Shown here one piece after another: positions 1-8,447 of a stretch of DNA of 64,000 nt. This DNA comes from Pontibacter lucknowensis. GTDB lineage: Bacteria; Bacteroidota; Bacteroidia; Cytophagales; Hymenobacteraceae. The notes below the pieces were generated by a model, which saw only the letters and a program-made list of their open reading frames with translations, was not told the DNA's origin and did no database searches. Position 1 is the stretch's first letter; every line of letters starts with the position of its first letter. Both the position numbers and the translations under genes were made by a program. The stretch is taken from the NCBI RefSeq assembly GCF_900156415.1, contig NZ_FTNM01000001.1:310001-374000 (forward strand), in the 5' to 3' direction.

Positions 1-2
1 CT

Positions 3-254
3 ATGAAAAAACAATGGACCTCACTAACTGCCGGCCTATGCCTGGGCGCAGCTTCTTTGCTGTTAACATCTTGCGGGAGCGAGAATCAGCAATCTGTACC
101 GGATAATCAATCTATTGAAACCCGGGACATAAACAGCGATTCGCTGGAAGACAACCGGGTTGAGAACGCCAGTGGCGGCACAGGGACAGACGCCTCCGGC
201 ACCACCACAACCGGCACTACGAGCGGAAACACCACAGGGGGCACTACTATGTAA
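3..254 (+). CDS. Small Thr/Gly-rich lipoprotein
   Basis: An 83-residue protein of unknown function. The N-terminus is a type II signal peptide: Lys-Lys, a hydrophobic stretch, then LLTSC with the lipidated cysteine at residue 24. The mature part is short and polar, and its last 26 residues are almost only Gly and Thr with a few Ser and Asp, so it is probably an unstructured, surface- or periplasm-facing tail. The reading frame begins at the third base of the window, so upstream promoter or operon partners are not visible. No known domain is recognisable; a structural or adhesive role would be guesswork. A strong hairpin terminator follows about 40 bp after the stop codon. Confidence 0.7.
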   Translation: MKKQWTSLTAGLCLGAASLLLTSCGSENQQSVPDNQSIETRDINSDSLEDNRVENASGGTGTDASGTTTTGTTSGNTTGGTTM

Positions 255-289
255 GCACTTGTCATTCAAATAGATATGAAATTAAACTA

Positions 290-328
290 AAAAGCGGGAG
301 CCAACCTGACGGTCTCCCGCTTTTTTTT
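290..328 (+). terminator. Rho-independent terminator after the small lipoprotein gene
   Basis: A 7-bp GC-rich stem (gcgggag at 294-300 and ctcccgc at 314-320) is followed directly by eight T residues. The next 186 bp up to the trehalase gene contain no other recognisable feature. Confidence 0.85.
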
Positions 329-514
329 ATATTGCAATAGTAATACTTTCAAACGAACAGATTGCTCCATACAATTTCAAGATTTTCCAGTAGGTATTCA
401 GGAAACAAATAATCTTCTCGGTTTAGAGCTTGTGTAATAGGTTGCATAATAGTATACTTGACCCCTTGCTTCCTTAATTCGTATGAATACAGATTCATAT
501 AAAATGCGCTGACC

Positions 515-2146
515 ATGAAGCAAGGCAAATCAAAAAAATCATACTTCTTACTTAATCTGATTCTTTTGCTTTTATCTTACATTTTCACTCCTTCCCCGGT
601 ACAGGCCCAGTACCGACCGGAGACCGACTTACAAGAGCTTTTTCGCGATGTGCAGCTCCTGCCTGTTTTCCCGGATTCCAAAACCTTTGCCGATTGTGTG
701 CCTCTGCAGGAACCAGCGCATATTTTGCAGGCTTACCGGGAGCAACGTGCGCAGCCTGGCTTCGATTTAAAGGAGTTCGTGCTGGAGCATTTTCTGTTAC
801 CAACGCAGCCTTCTTCTAATTTCACGACCGACACCAGTCTTTCCGTAACAGCACATATACGACAACTCTGGCCTGTGCTCACCCGCATGCCTGATGAAAG
901 CGGTGGCTCGCTCCTGCCCCTCCCCCATGCCTATGTGGTACCAGGTGGCCGCTTTCAGGAGATCTACTACTGGGACAGCTTCTTCACTATGCTGGGGCTG
1001 CAGGTAAGCGGCGAAAAAGCCCTCATCCAGCACATGGTCGACAATTTTACGCACCTCATCCATACCACCGGTCATATACCGAACGGCAACCGCAGCTATT
1101 ACCTCAGCCGCTCCCAACCGCCCTTTTATGCGCTGATGCTGCATCTGCTCACCCAGGAGATGGGCCGCGATGTATTGGTAAAATATGCCTCCGCACTTCG
1201 AAAAGAATACGCGTTCTGGATGGATGGTGCCGAGCAGCTTAGCCCTGCTACCCCGACTCACCGACGGGTGGTGCTTTTGCCGGACGGCAGCATCCTCAAC
1301 CGCTACTGGGACGACCAACCAGCTCCGCGCCCTGAGGCTTACAAAGAAGACGTACACATCGCCCAGGAGTCGGGCAGGCAGCCGGAGGAGGTATACCGCC
1401 ACATCAGAGCCGCCGCCGAGTCGGGCTGGGACTTTAGCAGCCGCTGGTTCGCCGACAAGCAAAACCTGAACACGATCCATACCACCGACATTCTGCCTGT
1501 AGACCTCAACTCACTGCTCTTCCACATGGAGCTGACACTAGCTGAGATGGCTGAACTGGAGCGTAGCCCTGCTGAGGCGCGTCTGTTCCGCCAGAAAGCC
1601 AAGGCCCGCCGCAAAGCGGTACTCCAGCACATGTGGCACGAGGCAGACGGCTTCTTCTACGATTATGATTTTGTGCAGGGCGCTACCACCAACATCCCGA
1701 CATTGGCCTCTGTTTACCCGCTATACTTCTGCATGGCCAAGCGTCGCCAGGCAGCTGCCGTCGCCGAACGCCTGCAGCAGGACTTCCTGAAGGCAGGTGG
1801 ACTCGCCACTACCCTGGTGCACACCAACCAGCAATGGGACGCGCCGAATGGCTGGGCGCCGCTGCAGTGGATGAGCATACAGGCACTGCGCAACTATAAG
1901 CACGAAGAACTGGCCCGTACCATTGCAACCCGTTGGATTACCCTCGGCACTGAAGTACACGAGAGTACAGGCAAAATGGTGGAGAAGTATAATGTAGAAA
2001 ACCTTGAGCTCGAAGCAGGTGGCGGGGAGTATCCTAACCAGGACGGCTTTGGTTGGACCAACGGTGTGTTTCTCAAGCTGATATCGCTATACCCTGAACT
2101 ACGCCCAATCGCTGAACGACAGCCTGCCTTGTTGCAAAGCCGATAG
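515..2146 (+). CDS. treA: Periplasmic alpha,alpha-trehalase (GH37)
   Basis: Hydrolyses trehalose to two glucose molecules, here outside the inner membrane: residues 1-32 form a signal peptide ending VQAQ. Both family signatures are present: PGGRFQEIYYWDS at about 143-155 and QWDAPNGWAPLQW near 439-451. The expected catalytic acid sits in ESGWDFSSRW (Asp about 306) and the catalytic base in GGGEYPNQDGFGW (Glu about 504), matching the Asp/Glu pair known from E. coli Tre37A. The length of 543 residues is normal for the periplasmic enzyme. It stands alone, with a terminator upstream and a motif-containing stem-loop downstream, so it is probably a single-gene transcription unit for use of external trehalose. 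Confidence 0.95.
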   Translation: MKQGKSKKSYFLLNLILLLLSYIFTPSPVQAQYRPETDLQELFRDVQLLPVFPDSKTFADCVPLQEPAHILQAYREQRAQPGFDLKEFVLEHFLLPTQPSSNFTTDTSLSVTAHIRQLWPVLTRMPDESGGSLLPLPHAYVVPGGRFQEIYYWDSFFTMLGLQVSGEKALIQHMVDNFTHLIHTTGHIPNGNRSYYLSRSQPPFYALMLHLLTQEMGRDVLVKYASALRKEYAFWMDGAEQLSPATPTHRRVVLLPDGSILNRYWDDQPAPRPEAYKEDVHIAQESGRQPEEVYRHIRAAAESGWDFSSRWFADKQNLNTIHTTDILPVDLNSLLFHMELTLAEMAELERSPAEARLFRQKAKARRKAVLQHMWHEADGFFYDYDFVQGATTNIPTLASVYPLYFCMAKRRQAAAVAERLQQDFLKAGGLATTLVHTNQQWDAPNGWAPLQWMSIQALRNYKHEELARTIATRWITLGTEVHESTGKMVEKYNVENLELEAGGGEYPNQDGFGWTNGVFLKLISLYPELRPIAERQPALLQSR

Positions 2147-2189
2147 GCTATACCTGGTCTGCAGCGCAATTATAGGATAAGTGTAGTGT

Positions 2190-2235
2190 TTTGCAAATCA
2201 GGTATGGCTGGCACCTGCTATACCTGATTTGCAAA
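2190..2235. repeat. 16-bp perfect inverted repeat containing the dispersed TATACCT motif
   Basis: Arm one is 2190-2205 and arm two 2220-2235, exact reverse complements over 16 nt with a 14-nt loop. The inner part of each arm carries the AGGTAT/ATACCT core that recurs across the window. There is no T-run after either arm, so a classical intrinsic terminator is not obvious. It sits between treA and the next gene and could end treA transcription or act as a DNA site. Confidence 0.7.
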
Positions 2236-2293
2236 TTGATCCGGAAACTGGCACTCAGTTTGCAACAGGAGCGTTATATCTATAAAATCGCTT

Positions 2294-3445
2294 ATGATCC
2301 AATTTAAACATATCCTTATAGCTACCACTCTGCTACTGAGCACTTTTACAGCTTTTGCGCAGGGTGAAACAGCCAACTGGTACTTCGGCAAAGGAGCCGG
2401 ATTGGTTTTTAGAGGCGACAGCGTAACGGCAGTTGCCTCCAGCAGGCTGCACACCGAAGAAGGCAGCGCCTCCATCTCTGACAAAGACGGCAACCTGCTG
2501 CTCTATACCAACGGCATTACCGTCTGGAACAAGCACCACCGCGTGATGCCAAACGGCAACGGCCTGATGGGCATGAAGTCTTCCACCCAATCTGCCCTGA
2601 TCATACCCAAGCCTTCCTCTGACAGCGTCTTCTACATTTTTACGACCGATATACAGGCGCAGTCCAATGGCTTGCGCTACAGCATCGTGAACATGAACAA
2701 AGACGAGGGCAACGGCGCGATAACCGCCCGCAACGTGTTCATGATCGCACCGGCTACGGAGAAACTCACCGCCATACGCCACAGCAACAACCGCGACTGG
2801 TGGGTGATTGCGCACCGCTGGAACAGCAATGCCTACATGGCCTATCTGGTGACGGCTGATGGTGTGAACATGGAACCAATAATGACCAACGTAGGTACCG
2901 TACATGGCGGGGCTCACCGGAAAGCGATTGGTTATTTAGTGCCTTCGCCAGATGGAACCAGACTGGCAGCGGCTCTGTGGGATAGCGATAGCAATTTTGA
3001 GGTGCTCCGTTTTGACCGCAGCACCGGCGAGGTATCTGACCCTATCCTGTTAAAAGGCTACGAAGAAGCCTATGGCGTGTGTTTCTCTCCGGATGGCACG
3101 AAGTTGTACGGCACCGCTAACGGCAAAGGAGGTGGAAAAGCACAGATCATCCAATTCGACTTACAGGCAGGTGACGAAGCCGCCATTGCCAAATCAGCCG
3201 TGGTTGTGGGTACTTCCGGAAGCCCACGCATAGGTGCACTCCAGCTTGGGCCGGATGGCAGAATGTATGTGGCCCGTCAGGACAATATTCATCTTGGCGT
3301 GATTAATAAGCCAAACGCATTAGGCAAAGAGAGCGGCTATGTAGACATGGGGCTACACCTCGGCGGGCGCAAAAGCGACCTGGGCCTGCCAAACTTCCCA
3401 CAAGGTATACGGTCTGGTGCTGGCAGGTCTGCTAATGTGAGATAA
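2294..3445 (+). CDS. Secreted beta-propeller protein
   Basis: A 383-residue exported protein with a signal peptide ending TAFAQG. The first half (NWYFGKGAGLVF, SISDKDGNLLLYTNG, TVWNKHHRVMPNG) matches the N-terminal propeller found in many large Bacteroidota surface proteins that end in gliding-motility or type IX secretion sorting domains. Later blades carry LVPSPDGTRLAAA and CFSPDGTKLYG, WD40/YVTN-like blade motifs. Unlike those large proteins, this one stops after the propeller and has no visible PKD or C-terminal sorting domain, so it may be a periplasmic or soluble secreted form. Binding partner and role are unknown. Confidence 0.75.
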   Translation: MIQFKHILIATTLLLSTFTAFAQGETANWYFGKGAGLVFRGDSVTAVASSRLHTEEGSASISDKDGNLLLYTNGITVWNKHHRVMPNGNGLMGMKSSTQSALIIPKPSSDSVFYIFTTDIQAQSNGLRYSIVNMNKDEGNGAITARNVFMIAPATEKLTAIRHSNNRDWWVIAHRWNSNAYMAYLVTADGVNMEPIMTNVGTVHGGAHRKAIGYLVPSPDGTRLAAALWDSDSNFEVLRFDRSTGEVSDPILLKGYEEAYGVCFSPDGTKLYGTANGKGGGKAQIIQFDLQAGDEAAIAKSAVVVGTSGSPRIGALQLGPDGRMYVARQDNIHLGVINKPNALGKESGYVDMGLHLGGRKSDLGLPNFPQGIRSGAGRSANVR

Positions 3446-3467
3446 GGTATAAAATATTGATTCACGG

Positions 3468-3494
3468 AGCCGGGCAGTTTGTCCGGCTTTTTTT
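3468..3494 (+). terminator. Terminator after the beta-propeller gene
   Basis: Stem gccgg (3469-3473) with ccggc (3483-3487), followed by seven T residues. The stem is short but GC-only and the position directly after the stop codon is typical. Confidence 0.7.
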
Positions 3495-3532
3495 GTTTCC
3501 TACAAATAGCTGGCTCCGTAACGCATAAATTC

Positions 3533-3540
3533 TAAATTTG
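3533..3540 (+). promoter_or_regulatory. -7 promoter element (TAAATTTG) of meaB
   Basis: Matches the Bacteroidota -7 consensus TAnnTTTG. It predicts a transcript start near 3547, about 30 nt before the TTG start of meaB. No clear -33 TTG was found at the usual distance. Confidence 0.5.
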
Positions 3541-3576
3541 TAATACAATCGATTCTATACCTAACACTATACCGCC

Positions 3577-4557
3577 TTGGCAAAACGTTTCAGTGCTGAA
3601 AAGTATGTAGAGGGCATCCTGGCCGGTGATCGTGTCATGCTGAGTCGCGCCATCACGCTGGTGGAGAGCCGGCTAGCCTCTGACCTGGAACTGGCGCAGG
3701 ATGTCATCAACCAGGTGCTGCCGCATGCCGGCAAGTCTGTGCGCATAGGTATAACCGGTGTGCCGGGTGTGGGCAAGAGCACATTTATTGAAGCCTTTGG
3801 CAATCACCTGATCCAGGAGCAGGGCAAAAAACTGGCCGTGCTTGCCATTGATCCGACCTCACAGCGCACAGGCGGCAGCATACTCGGTGACAAGACACGC
3901 ATGGAGTTGCTCTCTGTAAATCCCCAGGCCTTTATCCGCCCTTCCCCAGCCGGCAAGTCGCTCGGCGGCGTGACCCGCAGCACCCGCGAATCGATCATCC
4001 TTTGCGAAGCGGCCGGTTTTGACGCTATCATTGTGGAGACGGTGGGAGTAGGCCAGTCTGAGACGGCGGTGCATGCCATGGTTGATTTCTTTTTGCTACT
4101 CATGCTTGCGGGTGCCGGCGACGAATTGCAAGGTATAAAGCGGGGCATCATGGAAATGGCCGATGCCATTGCCATCACCAAAGCCGACGGCGAGAATGCC
4201 ATGAAAGCCAAAGCTGCCCGTGCCGAGTACCAGAACGCGCTGCATCTATACCCTATGGCTGCCTCTGGCTGGTTGCCTAAAGTGTCTGTGTGTTCGGCAA
4301 TGGAACAAACCGGCCTCGATACCATCTGGCAAACCATAACCGAGTATCTGGAGCTGACCCAGCACAACGGCTTTTTTGAGAAGAAGCGCCACGACCAGAA
4401 CCTGCAGTGGATGTATGAAGCCATACGACAAGGACTGGAGGATAACTTCTATGCGCATCAGCAGGTGAAGGACCAACTGCCAGGTATAGCCGATCAGGTA
4501 AAGGCAGGCAAAAAGTCGGCTTTTGCAGCGGCTTCAGAGTTGCTGAAGCTAGTATGA
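3577..4557 (+). CDS. meaB: Methylmalonyl-CoA mutase-associated GTPase MeaB (ArgK family)
   Basis: A SIMIBI-class G protein that protects and reloads adenosylcobalamin on methylmalonyl-CoA mutase. The P-loop is GVPGVGKST at residues 61-69, followed by AIDPTSQRTGGSILGD and ETVGVGQSE (switch regions), with the TKAD nucleotide-specificity motif further on. The 326-residue length is standard. The start is TTG: an in-frame stop lies at 3562-3564, a -7 promoter element lies at 3533-3540, and the TTG gives the family N-terminus (AKRFSAEKYVEGILAGDR). The mutase itself is not in this window, so the partner must be encoded elsewhere; the acyl-CoA carboxylase subunit at 9.4-11.0 kb may feed related propionate or branched-chain pathways. 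Confidence 0.93.
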   Translation: MAKRFSAEKYVEGILAGDRVMLSRAITLVESRLASDLELAQDVINQVLPHAGKSVRIGITGVPGVGKSTFIEAFGNHLIQEQGKKLAVLAIDPTSQRTGGSILGDKTRMELLSVNPQAFIRPSPAGKSLGGVTRSTRESIILCEAAGFDAIIVETVGVGQSETAVHAMVDFFLLLMLAGAGDELQGIKRGIMEMADAIAITKADGENAMKAKAARAEYQNALHLYPMAASGWLPKVSVCSAMEQTGLDTIWQTITEYLELTQHNGFFEKKRHDQNLQWMYEAIRQGLEDNFYAHQQVKDQLPGIADQVKAGKKSAFAAASELLKLV

Positions 4558-4589
4558 TTCCACCCTTTCTAAAATCGGGACAGTATCAC

Positions 4590-4628
4590 AAAAAAAACAG
4601 CCGACACATTGCTGTACCGGCTGCTTTT
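4590..4628. terminator. Bidirectional terminator between meaB and folB
   Basis: Stem cagccg (4598-4603) and cggctg (4618-4623), flanked by an A-run on the left and T residues on the right, so it can end transcription from both convergent genes. Confidence 0.7.
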
Positions 4629-4643
4629 CATCAATAAGTAAAT

Positions 4644-5000
4644 TTATCGGGCCTCTTCCAAAGTAACTTTGGCCCACTTGCAAATTCCCCCCAGCGGAGG
4701 GTTAAACTTGTACACATTTATTTTGACGGACTGCACGAACGGAAACCGCTCGTAGATCTTGTCGATGATCCGGTGCCCTAGGTGCTCCAGCAGGCGGGCC
4801 GGGACTTTCATTTCTTCCAGCGCCAGTGCGTACAGCACTTCGTAATTCACTGTCTCTCCCAGGTCGTCGCTTTCGGCGGCGCGTCTGAGATCGGTTTCAA
4901 TGAACAGATCAATACCGTACTTGTTGCCGATCTTCTGCTCCTCGTCATAAAAACCGTGGAAGGCGAAGAACTCCATCCCTTCCAATGCAATCTGTCCCAT
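4644..5000 (-). CDS. folB: Dihydroneopterin aldolase FolB
   Basis: Converts 7,8-dihydroneopterin to 6-hydroxymethyl-7,8-dihydropterin plus glycolaldehyde in folate synthesis. The protein has 118 residues, the usual size. Family hallmarks are the N-terminal LEGMEFFAFHGFYDEEQKIG with the pterin-binding region, TVNYEVLY in the middle, and LLEHLGHRIID with the conserved Glu. The C-terminal KFNPPLGG is also typical. It is the last gene of a minus-strand unit, starting 10 bp after the stop of the DivIVA-like gene. The other pterin genes in the window (queD and folE, 22.9-23.9 kb) are on the opposite strand and not linked. Confidence 0.93.
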   Translation of the reverse strand: MGQIALEGMEFFAFHGFYDEEQKIGNKYGIDLFIETDLRRAAESDDLGETVNYEVLYALALEEMKVPARLLEHLGHRIIDKIYERFPFVQSVKINVYKFNPPLGGICKWAKVTLEEAR

Positions 5001-5010
5001 TAGCTTCTGA

Positions 5011-5994
5011 CTAACCTATCTCGTCAAAGAAAGAACCTGCTGGTTTCGGCTGGCGGCTCTGTGCCCAGTCAGCCAGGCTATTGCGCGAAGGTTCCGTCAT
5101 GGGCGGCTGAATCTCTGGCTGATCAGGTTTTACAGGCTGTATTTCAGGTATAGGTTGCTCAATTTCGGGACCAGGTATAGTACCCGGGTAGTCTGGCTTT
5201 GGCGGTTCGATCTCCGGAGATGGCACGTCTGGCACAGGAGTAACCGGATTTGGTATTTCCGGGTGCGGCTGTGTTACGTCCGGTGCCGGATCGCCAAATG
5301 GCTCATAACCATTGTTGCTCGTAATGGCAGGTGTATTGCTAACCGCTGTGGCTGTGGCCTCAGGCAGCTGTATAGGTCTGTTTGTCGTTGTTTCCATATC
5401 TTTCAGGTTACGCAGCAGCTCGGGCTGTTCTACCCGAAGTTCCGCCGCTCTTGAAAGAATACTGGCTGTACTGGCTTTAGGTTTTGACTTTGTTTTTTCA
5501 GCTTTTTCCAACGCCTCATTGGCCAGATTGCGCAGATCACGCACCATGCTCTCCAGGTAAGACTCCATGCGCTGATAATCCTGCTCCAGGGCTTTCACTT
5601 CCTGCTGCATCTCGCTCACCATTTGCTCAGCTTGTTTCTTGCTGTCCTCCAACACCATGCGGGCCTGGTTGCGGGCAGTGTTCAAAAGCTGATCAGCTTG
5701 CAGCTGTGCCTCCCGGATCTTAAGCTCCGACGACTTGTTCGCCTGCTCCAGAATAGAATTGCCGGTGTCTTCAGCCGTTTTCAGTGTTTTGTATAAAGAA
5801 GATTCCACCTCGCGCAGCTTCTGCGTCTCGCGGTGAGCCGCCTCCAGCTTGTTGCGAAGGTCTTTGTTCTCATCGAGCAGTTTTTCCCACTGCTGCGATA
5901 AGGTCAGCAAAAAAGCATTTACTTCGTCCTTGTCAAGCCCTCTAAATGCCTTCTCAAATGTTTTTTGTCTGATTTCTAAGGGTGTAATCTTCAT
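5011..5994 (-). CDS. DivIVA-domain protein with Pro-rich tail
   Basis: A cytoplasmic coiled-coil protein of 327 residues. The N-terminus MKITPLEIRQKTFEKAFRGL DKDEVNAFL fits the DivIVA lipid-binding domain (MxLTPxDIxxKxFxxxxRGYxxxEVxxFL). Residues about 25-170 are a long coiled coil rich in Glu, Gln, Lys and Arg. The last third is Pro/Glu-rich with repeated PxPEIxPP-like segments, probably disordered. DivIVA proteins mark curved membrane, poles or septa in Gram-positive bacteria; the role in Bacteroidota is not well defined. Its start codon lies 41 nt inside the 3' end of the upstream WD40 gene, so the two are translationally coupled. Confidence 0.85.
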   Translation of the reverse strand: MKITPLEIRQKTFEKAFRGLDKDEVNAFLLTLSQQWEKLLDENKDLRNKLEAAHRETQKLREVESSLYKTLKTAEDTGNSILEQANKSSELKIREAQLQADQLLNTARNQARMVLEDSKKQAEQMVSEMQQEVKALEQDYQRMESYLESMVRDLRNLANEALEKAEKTKSKPKASTASILSRAAELRVEQPELLRNLKDMETTTNRPIQLPEATATAVSNTPAITSNNGYEPFGDPAPDVTQPHPEIPNPVTPVPDVPSPEIEPPKPDYPGTIPGPEIEQPIPEIQPVKPDQPEIQPPMTEPSRNSLADWAQSRQPKPAGSFFDEIG

Positions 5995-6922
5995 GATCCA
6001 AACTGAATTTTATATCCCACACCGAAATGGTGCGGTCATCACTACACGAAACTAACTGATTCTGATGAGCCGACCAAAATAATTTGTTGACGGAGGTACC
6101 GTGGCTCGCATTTCGGACTTTATCAATAACCTTGAGCAGCTTGAAGGTCTGCGCGTCCCATACTTTTATGGACTTATCCATGCTGCAGGTGGCGAAATAG
6201 CGCCCGTCAGGGCTGTAGGTTATATGATTGACGGTATACATGTGTGCGATCACATAGCCGCGCTCCTTGTATTTTTCCTGTACCTGCCATACCCGCAGGT
6301 GCGCATCGCGCCCCGATGTGAGCAATAGCGTGCCGTCTGGTGAGTAAACGACCGTAAACACGGAGTTGGTATGCGAAGGCAACTCGTATTTCAGCTCTAT
6401 GCTGCCTGCATCGAATATCCGTACCATGTTGTCGCTATATCCAGCCGCCAGTTCGTTAGTGGTTTTGTTGTAAGCAAGGCAGCGCACGCTCTGATCTGAT
6501 TTGCGCACCATACTGCGTAGTTCAAAGTCATCAGCCCCGATCACGGCTATACCTCCGTTGCCCAGCGCTACGTATATCTGTCCTGTTTCGGGCACGTAAG
6601 CGATGTCGAAAATAGGCACCTTGGGCAGAGCCACCGATTTATGGATGGCTTTGCTTTTCAGATCGATCACCTGCAGACCTTCGAGGTTCTGCCCGATCAG
6701 GAGGAGGTCTCGCTCCGGTACAAACCGCAGGGCATATACCGAGGTAGTGACCTTTGCTATCAGTTCACCGTTTTCGGGTTTGTTCAGGTCCCAGGCAGCC
6801 ACCATACCGTCGCTGCCTGCCGAATAAACGGTGGCAGGCGCAGCACCGCCCTCCAGGGTATACACACAATCGCGGTGACCTGTCAGGGTGGCTACTTTCT
6901 GTACTTGTATCTTGCTGGCCAT
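5954..6922 (-). CDS. WD40-repeat beta-propeller protein
   Basis: A 322-residue protein without a signal peptide, so likely cytoplasmic. Repeats are clear: GHRDCVYTL at the N-terminus, DGMVAAWDL, NMVRIFDAG, HTNSVFTVVYSPDG, DAHLRVWQV, SPDGRYFATCSMDKSIKVWD, and a last DDRTISVWD. This gives about seven blades, a full propeller used for protein-protein contacts. It is the first gene of the WD40-DivIVA-FolB unit and overlaps the DivIVA gene by 41 nt, an unusually long overlap that suggests the two proteins are made in fixed ratio and perhaps bind each other (inference). No enzymatic domain is present. Confidence 0.85.
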   Translation of the reverse strand: MASKIQVQKVATLTGHRDCVYTLEGGAAPATVYSAGSDGMVAAWDLNKPENGELIAKVTTSVYALRFVPERDLLLIGQNLEGLQVIDLKSKAIHKSVALPKVPIFDIAYVPETGQIYVALGNGGIAVIGADDFELRSMVRKSDQSVRCLAYNKTTNELAAGYSDNMVRIFDAGSIELKYELPSHTNSVFTVVYSPDGTLLLTSGRDAHLRVWQVQEKYKERGYVIAHMYTVNHITYSPDGRYFATCSMDKSIKVWDAQTFKLLKVIDKVRNASHGTSVNKLFWSAHQNQLVSCSDDRTISVWDIKFSLDHEDYTLRNQTKNI

Positions 6923-7005
6923 CTCTTCTATCTGTTACGCTTAATTTTAGCTAAATTTACAACAATTGCAGCGAACCCTTTCGTTGCTGACCAAAAATTA
7001 CCGCT

Positions 7006-7644
7006 ATGCCGCTGCTCCAGACCCGCGAACTTGACGCCCATACCTTACTGGGTGTGTGGCTTCTCGACGAAGCCCCGGAGGCTCTGCGCCCTCTGTTGCC
7101 GGCCCACCTTATACCTGACGAGAACCTGAGTCAGGCACACCCGAGGCGGCAGCGCGAATGGCTGGCGAGTCGTGCGTTGGCTTACCAGTTGCTGCAGCAG
7201 TTCACCAGCGAGCCGCTGCCTTTGCTGCGCGACGCTACGGGCAAACCGGTGTTCGCAGGAGCTCCGTTCCAGCTTTCCATCACACACTCCCCCCGTCTGG
7301 CGGCCGTCATTCTATCCGAAAAATATGATGTTGGCATAGATATTGAACAGGTAAGTGCAAAGGCGCTGCGGGTGGCCGACAAGTTTCTGACTGAGCAGGA
7401 AAAGGTTTTTACCGCTGCTGATGAGCAGCAGACTTGTTTGTACTGGAGCGCTAAAGAAACTTTGTACAAGATGTACAGTCAAAAACAGCTTATTTTTAAG
7501 GAGAACCTCTTGGTGGAGCCGTCTCATGGCCCTGAAAACAACTTATTGCAGGGGCACGTAATTACCGATAATTTTTCTAAATTGTACCAGATCCATCACG
7601 AAGTGCTTCACAATCACGTACTCACTTATAGTGTAGATCGATGA
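7006..7644 (+). CDS. 4'-phosphopantetheinyl transferase (Sfp-type)
   Basis: Transfers 4'-phosphopantetheine from CoA to a serine of acyl or peptidyl carrier proteins. Superfamily motifs are clear: SITHS at 91-95, the Mg-binding GIDIE at 110-114 and WSAKETLYK at 147-155 (the WxxKEAxxK motif). The length of 212 residues places it with Sfp/EntD-like enzymes and not with the roughly 125-residue AcpS. No polyketide or peptide synthase is nearby, so the carrier protein substrate cannot be told from context; in many Bacteroidota such a gene serves fatty-acid synthesis. It diverges from the WD40 gene across an 83-bp gap and is followed 30 bp later by the peroxiredoxin-like gene. Confidence 0.9.
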   Translation: MPLLQTRELDAHTLLGVWLLDEAPEALRPLLPAHLIPDENLSQAHPRRQREWLASRALAYQLLQQFTSEPLPLLRDATGKPVFAGAPFQLSITHSPRLAAVILSEKYDVGIDIEQVSAKALRVADKFLTEQEKVFTAADEQQTCLYWSAKETLYKMYSQKQLIFKENLLVEPSHGPENNLLQGHVITDNFSKLYQIHHEVLHNHVLTYSVDR

Positions 7645-7674
7645 TCCAACTTATACTCACCTAAACAAACAAAC

Positions 7675-8262
7675 ATGAAATATCTGGCTTCTTTTGTCGT
7701 AGCGTTCCTGGTCACGGCCAGTGTATTTGCGCAGGGCAGCTACCAGCTGGGCAGCAAAGTGGCTGACTTCTCCCTCAAGGACGGGCAGGGCAATGCTGTT
7801 TCGCTCAGTGATTTTGCGAATAGCAAAACGGTAGTAGTCGTATTCACGGACAACCAATGCCCGTATGCTAAGCTCTACGAAAATCGTTTGGTGACGCTTT
7901 CGAGCACCTATGCGGCCCGTGGTGTGCAGTTTATATTTATTAACCCAGGTGTAGGCGCGGGCGAAGGCAGCGATACCAGACAGGACCTGGCGGCCAAGAA
8001 TTACAGCTTCCCATACCTGGCGGACGAAGGCCAGCGCATCAGCCAAAAGTTTGGCGCGACTAAAACGCCTGAGGTATTCGTGCTGCATAACACAGGCAGT
8101 GACTTTGTGCTGAAGTACAAAGGCGCGATTGATGATAGTCCGCAGGTAGAGAGCGGCGTGCGTAACAATTACCTCAAAACCGTGATTGACGAAGTACTGG
8201 CTAACAAAAACGTGAGCACCTCTGACAAGCGTGCGACCGGTTGTATGATCAAGCGCTATTAA
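7675..8262 (+). CDS. Secreted peroxiredoxin-like thioredoxin-fold protein
   Basis: A 195-residue thioredoxin-fold protein of the AhpC/TSA superfamily, resembling the PRX_like1 group. A signal peptide (residues 1-20, ending VFAQ) sends it to the periplasm or beyond. The active-site region is TDNQCPYAKLYENR with Cys62 at the N-terminal end of helix 1 but no second Cys in a CxxC, and the family's C-terminal GCxIK motif is present as GCMIKRY (Cys190). The two cysteines could form the resolving pair. Substrate is unknown; hydroperoxide reduction or a redox-sensing role is inferred. It may share a transcript with the phosphopantetheinyl transferase upstream. Confidence 0.82.
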   Translation: MKYLASFVVAFLVTASVFAQGSYQLGSKVADFSLKDGQGNAVSLSDFANSKTVVVVFTDNQCPYAKLYENRLVTLSSTYAARGVQFIFINPGVGAGEGSDTRQDLAAKNYSFPYLADEGQRISQKFGATKTPEVFVLHNTGSDFVLKYKGAIDDSPQVESGVRNNYLKTVIDEVLANKNVSTSDKRATGCMIKRY

Positions 8263-8352
8263 GCAGACTGATTGCCGTTTATAATGCTCATTCTGACATT
8301 ACACATATAAACTCAGGTATAACAGACCTCTTACTCAATATGCCTAAGTAAA

Positions 8353-8398
8353 CAAAACAAAAGGGCCGATTCCGTTAAGAATCGGCCCTTTTGTTTTA
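8353..8398. terminator. Bidirectional terminator with a perfect 14-bp stem
   Basis: Arms 8358-8371 and 8380-8393 pair perfectly over 14 bp with an 8-nt loop, with A/T tracts at the outer ends. It separates the convergent peroxiredoxin-like and SirB1-like genes. Confidence 0.9.
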
Positions 8399-8447
8399 TG
8401 ACTGTATGTATCCAAGGCACTGTGCCGGACCAAGCAATTGCTAAGCA

